Made by a program: the position numbers and the translations under genes | The notes under the pieces: model-generated | Databases searched by the model: none | Seen by the model: the letters and a program-made list of their open reading frames with translations, nothing else | Told to the model about the DNA's origin: nothing | Part shown: positions 61,601 to 64,000 of the stretch, one piece after another | Numbering within the stretch: position 1 is the first letter of the stretch | Layout of the letters: the number at the start of each line of letters is the position of its first letter | DNA from: Agelaius tricolor | Lineage: Eukaryota; Chordata; Aves; Passeriformes; Icteridae | DNA: 64,000 nucleotides | Direction: 5' to 3' | Assembly (NCBI GenBank): GCA_023055355.1 | Contig: JALJCS010000029.1 | Coordinates: forward strand, 4,526,001-4,590,000

Positions 61601-62757
61601 AAGGGCAGAACCAGGAAGGAAGGTGGCAGAAGGCAGCATGGCTTCTTCCAGCCCTTGGATATTGCTGCTGTGCCAAGAACAGGACCTAACTGGGATGCTT
61701 CTGGCCAGAAGGGTTCCCTCAGAACTTCCTGGAGCCCCTGGTTTGGGCCAGGGCTGTGTTTGCTGCAGTGTGTGACAGGAGTGTGGAGTCAACTTCTCAG
61801 AGCACTTCAGCTCCCTCAGGCAGGTGAGATCTGGCTCTTGCCTTCTCCTTCAAGTGCAAGAGCGCTGCTGTTCTGCTTTCCTTAAAAGTGCTCTCAGCCT
61901 CAGGTCTCCCAGAGCAGCTGCCTCGAGTGGCAGCTTTGTTTCCTCTGCTGTTTCTTTTGCAGCTTTCCCGCTGGAATGACTTTGTGTGCAGAGCTCTGCA
62001 AAGGCCAGCAGGGAGGGAGGGAATCCTCTCAGGGAACAAAGAGAAGCAGCACTCTGGGCTTAGGCCATAAAGAGCTCTCCAAGTGCAGCAAGCACATCCC
62101 ATGGCGTGGAGTTTGATGCCTGTGAAGAACCCCTAGGAGCTGAGCTGGGGAGTTTGATGCCTCTGAAGAACCCCTAGGAGCTGGGGTGGGGAGTTTGATG
62201 CCTCTGAAGAACCCCTGCAGCAGAGGTGGGGAGTTTGATGCCTCTGAAGAGCCCCTAGGAGCAGAGGTGGGGAGTTTGATGCCTCTGAAGAACCCCTGCA
62301 GCAGAGGTGGGGAGTTTGATGCCTCTGAAGAACCCCTAGGAGCTGGGGTGGGGAGTTTGATGCCTCTGAAGAACCCCTGCAGCAGAGGTGGGGAGTTTGA
62401 TGCCTCTGAAGAACCCCTAGGAGCTGAGGTGGGGAGTTTGATGCCTCTGAAGAACCCCTAGGAGCTGAGCTGGGGAGTTTGATGCCTCTGAAGAACCCCT
62501 GCAGCAGAGGTGGGGAGGCTCCTGCATGGGCATGGTCTGGGAGCTGAGATGAGCATGGCTGCCATGGAGGAATGAAATGAGAGAGGAGATGAGGACGAAG
62601 GGGGGGATGCACGGGCTTGGCATGGGCTGGTTTGGTTTCTCTCACCCTTGTGCACTGCAAGCAGAGGAGCAATGGTGCTCTGGTGCCAGACGGTGATTAG
62701 CAGTGTCCAGGGCAGAACTATCAGCACGATAGCCAGGATGTCTCGTCTCTTCGGCAT
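49551..62757 (-). CDS. B3GAT1: B3GAT1, galactosylgalactosylxylosylprotein 3-beta-glucuronosyltransferase 1 (complete)
   Basis: Golgi type II membrane enzyme (GlcAT-P) that adds beta-1,3-glucuronate to terminal N-acetyllactosamine, making the precursor of the HNK-1 carbohydrate on neural glycoproteins. Coding exons, in order on the minus strand: 62757-62646, 59631-59123, 55622-55326, 49637-49551. Lengths 112+509+297+87 make 1,005 bases: 334 residues plus stop, the same as human. MPKRRD and a membrane segment at about residues 7-24 (ILAIVLIVLPWTLLITVW) are followed by a short stem. The catalytic domain carries DIVEVVRTEYVYTRPPPWSD, the metal-binding DDD at 195-197 (YFADDDNTYS), and the catalytic E284 in GGYQESSLL. 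The C-terminus is NEGKKGFTDPNVEI. All introns are GT-AG. GLB1L2 points toward it, tail to tail. Noncoding 5' exons lie outside or were not recognised. Confidence 0.97.
49638..52937. other. B3GAT1 intron between exons 3 and 4, distal part
   Basis: Contains two copies of a roughly 120-bp segment (50,209-50,328 and 51,187-51,306, about 95% identical; CCATTTCATCATCCCCCAC to GCCCGGGAAAAGACAAAAC). Otherwise no named feature. Confidence 0.6.
52938..53319 (-). mobile_element. Solo LTR, family A copy 6 (ERVK-like, complete, reverse)
   Basis: 382 bp. On the minus strand it runs from TGTGACTGTGTTCACAGGGG to ATGCCTGTGACA. Exact 6-bp duplications GGTGAG lie at 52,932-52,937 and 53,320-53,325. Confidence 0.92.
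53326..55325. other. B3GAT1 intron 3, proximal part
   Basis: Contains a 41-bp tandem repeat, three copies (AAGTGTCTGTGGGGTGAAAC plus ACCACACACCCAGGCAGCCA), at 55,047-55,160. Otherwise no named feature. Confidence 0.7.
55326..55622 (-). CDS. B3GAT1: B3GAT1 coding exon 3 (catalytic E284)
   Basis: 99 whole codons. Encodes MRSTRKVSVWPVAFVGGLRY to LEPKAANCTK, including GGYQESSLLRELV. Donor AAG|GTATGC on the minus strand. Confidence 0.97.
55730..55795 (-). pseudogene. Truncated copy of the B3GAT1 exon 3 start
   Basis: Minus strand CTGGCAG|ATGCGCAGCACC, then about 60 bases matching exon 3, with a one-base deletion that shifts frame. It precedes the true exon in the transcript, so it is a decoy acceptor. 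The flanking CACAGAGTGTGAAAAATG also matches the sequence beside the real exon. Confidence 0.92.
55829..56275 (+). mobile_element. LTR, family B copy 2 (5'-truncated)
   Basis: GGACACCCGTTAACAAGGGA through AATAAATTTG and CATAAAGTATGTATTTTACA match 13,716-14,120. It begins right beside the exon 3 copy. Confidence 0.88.
56285..56590 (+). mobile_element. LTR, family B copy 3 (3'-truncated)
   Basis: AATATAATTAGAGTAATAAT through AGTTATGGACAGTCTGGGTA to GCGAGGCAGGAAGAAG, matching 13,601-13,900. In tandem with copy 2. Confidence 0.88.
56591..58110. other. B3GAT1 intron 2, distal part
   Basis: No named feature. 58,110-58,365 looks like a repeat end (TTATTGGCTACAGGTGTGGCC, then AACCCCTTACACC), but I have no second copy to confirm it. 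Confidence 0.45.
58370..58970 (+). mobile_element. LTR, family C copy 2
   Basis: TGTTGGGGAAGATGAAACAG through AAGCAAGCTTTGAGATACC, GTATGTAAATGCTGTAGGAT, GAGCTGTGCCTGGCAGCTCC and GCAATAAACC. It lacks the 175-bp segment of copy 1. The 3' edge is unclear. Confidence 0.82.
59123..59631 (-). CDS. B3GAT1: B3GAT1 coding exon 2 (DDD motif)
   Basis: Minus-strand acceptor TGCCCAG and donor GAG|GTAAGG. Encodes the stem (DDGGDSQRDLAAGLDSKEYC), PTIHVVTPTYSRPVQKAELT, NYKLRGDMRDPRIPRGTMQ and YFADDDNTYSLELFEE. Confidence 0.97.
59632..62100. other. B3GAT1 intron 1 (distal part)
   Basis: No exon or named repeat recognised. Confidence 0.5.
62118..62515. repeat. Minisatellite, about 42-bp unit, nine to ten copies (B3GAT1 intron 1)
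   Basis: GGGGAGTTTGATGCCTCTGA plus AGAACCCCTAGGAGCTGAGGT, with an alternative CTGCAGCAG segment in some units. It lies about 130 bases from the exon 1 donor. Confidence 0.94.
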
Positions 62758-62792
62758 CTCCAAGACTGACTGGGCCCACAGCTCCTCATTAC
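62646..62792 (-). CDS. B3GAT1: B3GAT1 exon with the start codon (and long-isoform extension)
   Basis: Minus-strand acceptor CTGTCAG at 62,793-62,799, ATG at 62,757-62,755 and donor G|GTGAGA. The 35 bases before the ATG read in frame as (G)NEELWAQSVLE, matching the known 13-residue N-terminal extension of the longer mammalian isoform, whose Met comes from an upstream exon. The short form starts at MPKRRD. Confidence 0.93.
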
Positions 62793-63115
62793 CTGACAGT
62801 GAAAACCCCAGAGACAGAACAGCAGAGCACATGGAGAACAGAAATAAATGGGCAGGAAGGAGCGAGGACAGAGCGAGAGAACGCGAGAGAGAGGCAGAGA
62901 GCAGCAAGGTGACACGGCTCGTGGGTCTTACCAGTGCTTACAACCCACCCATTGCAGAAGCAGGTTTGGAGGGGCCTCAGAGCCAGGAGCAGGAGGGCAC
63001 CTCTGCAGGGCTCTGCTGGAGCTGCCAGCAGGAACCTCAGGGACTCAGGTGGGAGGAAACCTGCAACACACAGCAAAGGCCAGCGGGCACTGTGAAAAGT
63101 GCATATTGGATGGCT
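62793..63115. other. Upstream of the B3GAT1 start exon
   Basis: Intronic by inference, because 62,793 is an acceptor. A short (GA)n run lies near 62,872-62,900. No upstream exon recognised. Confidence 0.45.
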
Positions 63116-63119
63116 CTGT

Positions 63120-63600
63120 GCAGATATTCACTATGTGTGTTTTGCTGTATTGATTAGTAGTGCTGTATTCACGTTTTAATAGTTTTGTAGTTAAAAGGTC
63201 ACTTCTGTAGTTAAGATAGTTGAAAATAAACTTTAACTTTTGTAGTTAAAATAACTGTTTCTGCTGTTTCATATTGTCATCTGCTCTATGCAGATATTCA
63301 CTATGTATGTTTTGTTGTATTGATTAGTAGTGCTGTATTCACGTTTTAATAGTTTTGTAGTTAAAAGGTCACTTTTGTAGTTAAGATAGTTTTAAAATAG
63401 TTAAAAACTTCTGTAGTTAAAATAGTTAAAAATAAACTTTAACTTTTGTAGTTTGTTTCTGCTGTTTCATATTGTCATCTGCTCTATGCAGATATTTACT
63501 ATGTGTGTTTTGTTGTATTGATTAGTAGTGCTGTATTCACATTTCAAAAGTTTTGTAGTTAAAAGGTCACTTTTGTAGTTAAAATAGGAACTATGTAAGT
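63120..63600. repeat. AT-rich tandem array, 170- to 200-bp unit, three copies
   Basis: Units begin GCAGATATTCACTATGT at 63,120, 63,290 and 63,488. Each carries TTGATTAGTAGTGCTGTATT and a variable number of TTTTGTAGTTAAAA words, which account for the length differences. Confidence 0.92.
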
Positions 63601-64000
63601 GGGATATTTTTTAAGAAAGGAATGAGGTACTCGCACCAGATAGCAGCCACAGGACACCTAAATCTTACAGAGAAAAGGAATTTATTGTTCTCTTATCCGA
63701 AGAAGATGACTTCTGCCTGCCTCACTCAGGATCCAGGACACCCTCAGGATTCAGAGGAAGAAGCTGACACTGCCCAGACAGAATCCTGTGTTTGAATGGA
63801 ATTTCTGCATCATGGATGGGATGTATGAATATGCAACAGGCTACTGTTTTTAAGGGTTAGTCCCTTTTTAATGTGTGTCCTTTTTCAGGCTTATTTTGCC
63901 CAGAAAGAGGTACCCGGACTGTCCATAACTCTTTGTTTCTATTGTCTCGTATTGTCCTAATCCAAATTGTCCAAATTATTATTACTCTAATTGTATTACT
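63582..64000 (-). mobile_element. LTR, family B copy 4 (reverse, runs off the window)
   Basis: Reverse complement of family B: GATAGCAGCCACAGGACACC, TTCCATTC...TGCATCAT-like block, CCGGACTGTCCATAACTCTT and ATTATTATTACTCTAATT at the window end. Its left side joins the tandem array. Confidence 0.88.

Noticed and set aside
62133..62672. 179-codon frame on the minus strand
   Set aside because: 42-bp minisatellite in a B3GAT1 intron.

Overview
This is a window of vertebrate nuclear chromosome, almost certainly from a bird and probably a songbird. Three intron-rich protein-coding genes can be rebuilt exon by exon. The repeats are CR1-type LINE tails and several families of solo retroviral LTRs, with many minisatellites. 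The gene order ACAD8 - GLB1L2 - B3GAT1 matches human 11q25, except that only one GLB1-like gene lies between the outer two. There is no operon, CRISPR array, phage or bacterial feature.

Layout. Positions 1-9450 hold ACAD8 (+), exons 2-11; exon 1 lies upstream of the window. Positions 9450-10600 are intergenic and dominated by a pyrimidine-rich minisatellite that runs into a CpG-rich promoter at about 10,600-11,250. Positions 10,852-44,934 hold a complete 19-exon GLB1L2 (+); the exons join in frame to 636 codons plus stop. Positions 45,000-49,550 are the tail-to-tail interval between GLB1L2 and B3GAT1. Positions 49,551-62,792 hold B3GAT1 (-); four coding exons join to 334 codons plus stop, with an alternative N-terminal extension readable upstream of the start. 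Positions 63,100-64,000 hold an AT-rich tandem array and a reverse-oriented LTR that runs off the end.

Function. ACAD8 is the mitochondrial isobutyryl-CoA dehydrogenase of valine breakdown. GLB1L2 is a glycoside hydrolase family 35 protein with both catalytic glutamates present. B3GAT1 is the Golgi glucuronyltransferase that makes the HNK-1 epitope. The three share an old neighbourhood but no obvious pathway.

Most notable structure. All three genes carry local duplications that cross an exon-intron boundary and leave decoy splice sites: the ACAD8 exon 4 donor in three copies, the GLB1L2 exon 6 acceptor in two, the GLB1L2 exon 14 acceptor in two, and the B3GAT1 exon 3 acceptor in two. GLB1L2 also has two GC-AG introns and a NAGNAG acceptor. 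A 296-bp nuclear insertion of mitochondrial ND2 lies in GLB1L2 intron 6 between perfect 14-bp direct repeats. Several solo LTRs have exact 5- or 6-bp target-site duplications. I see no previously undescribed multi-gene system here.
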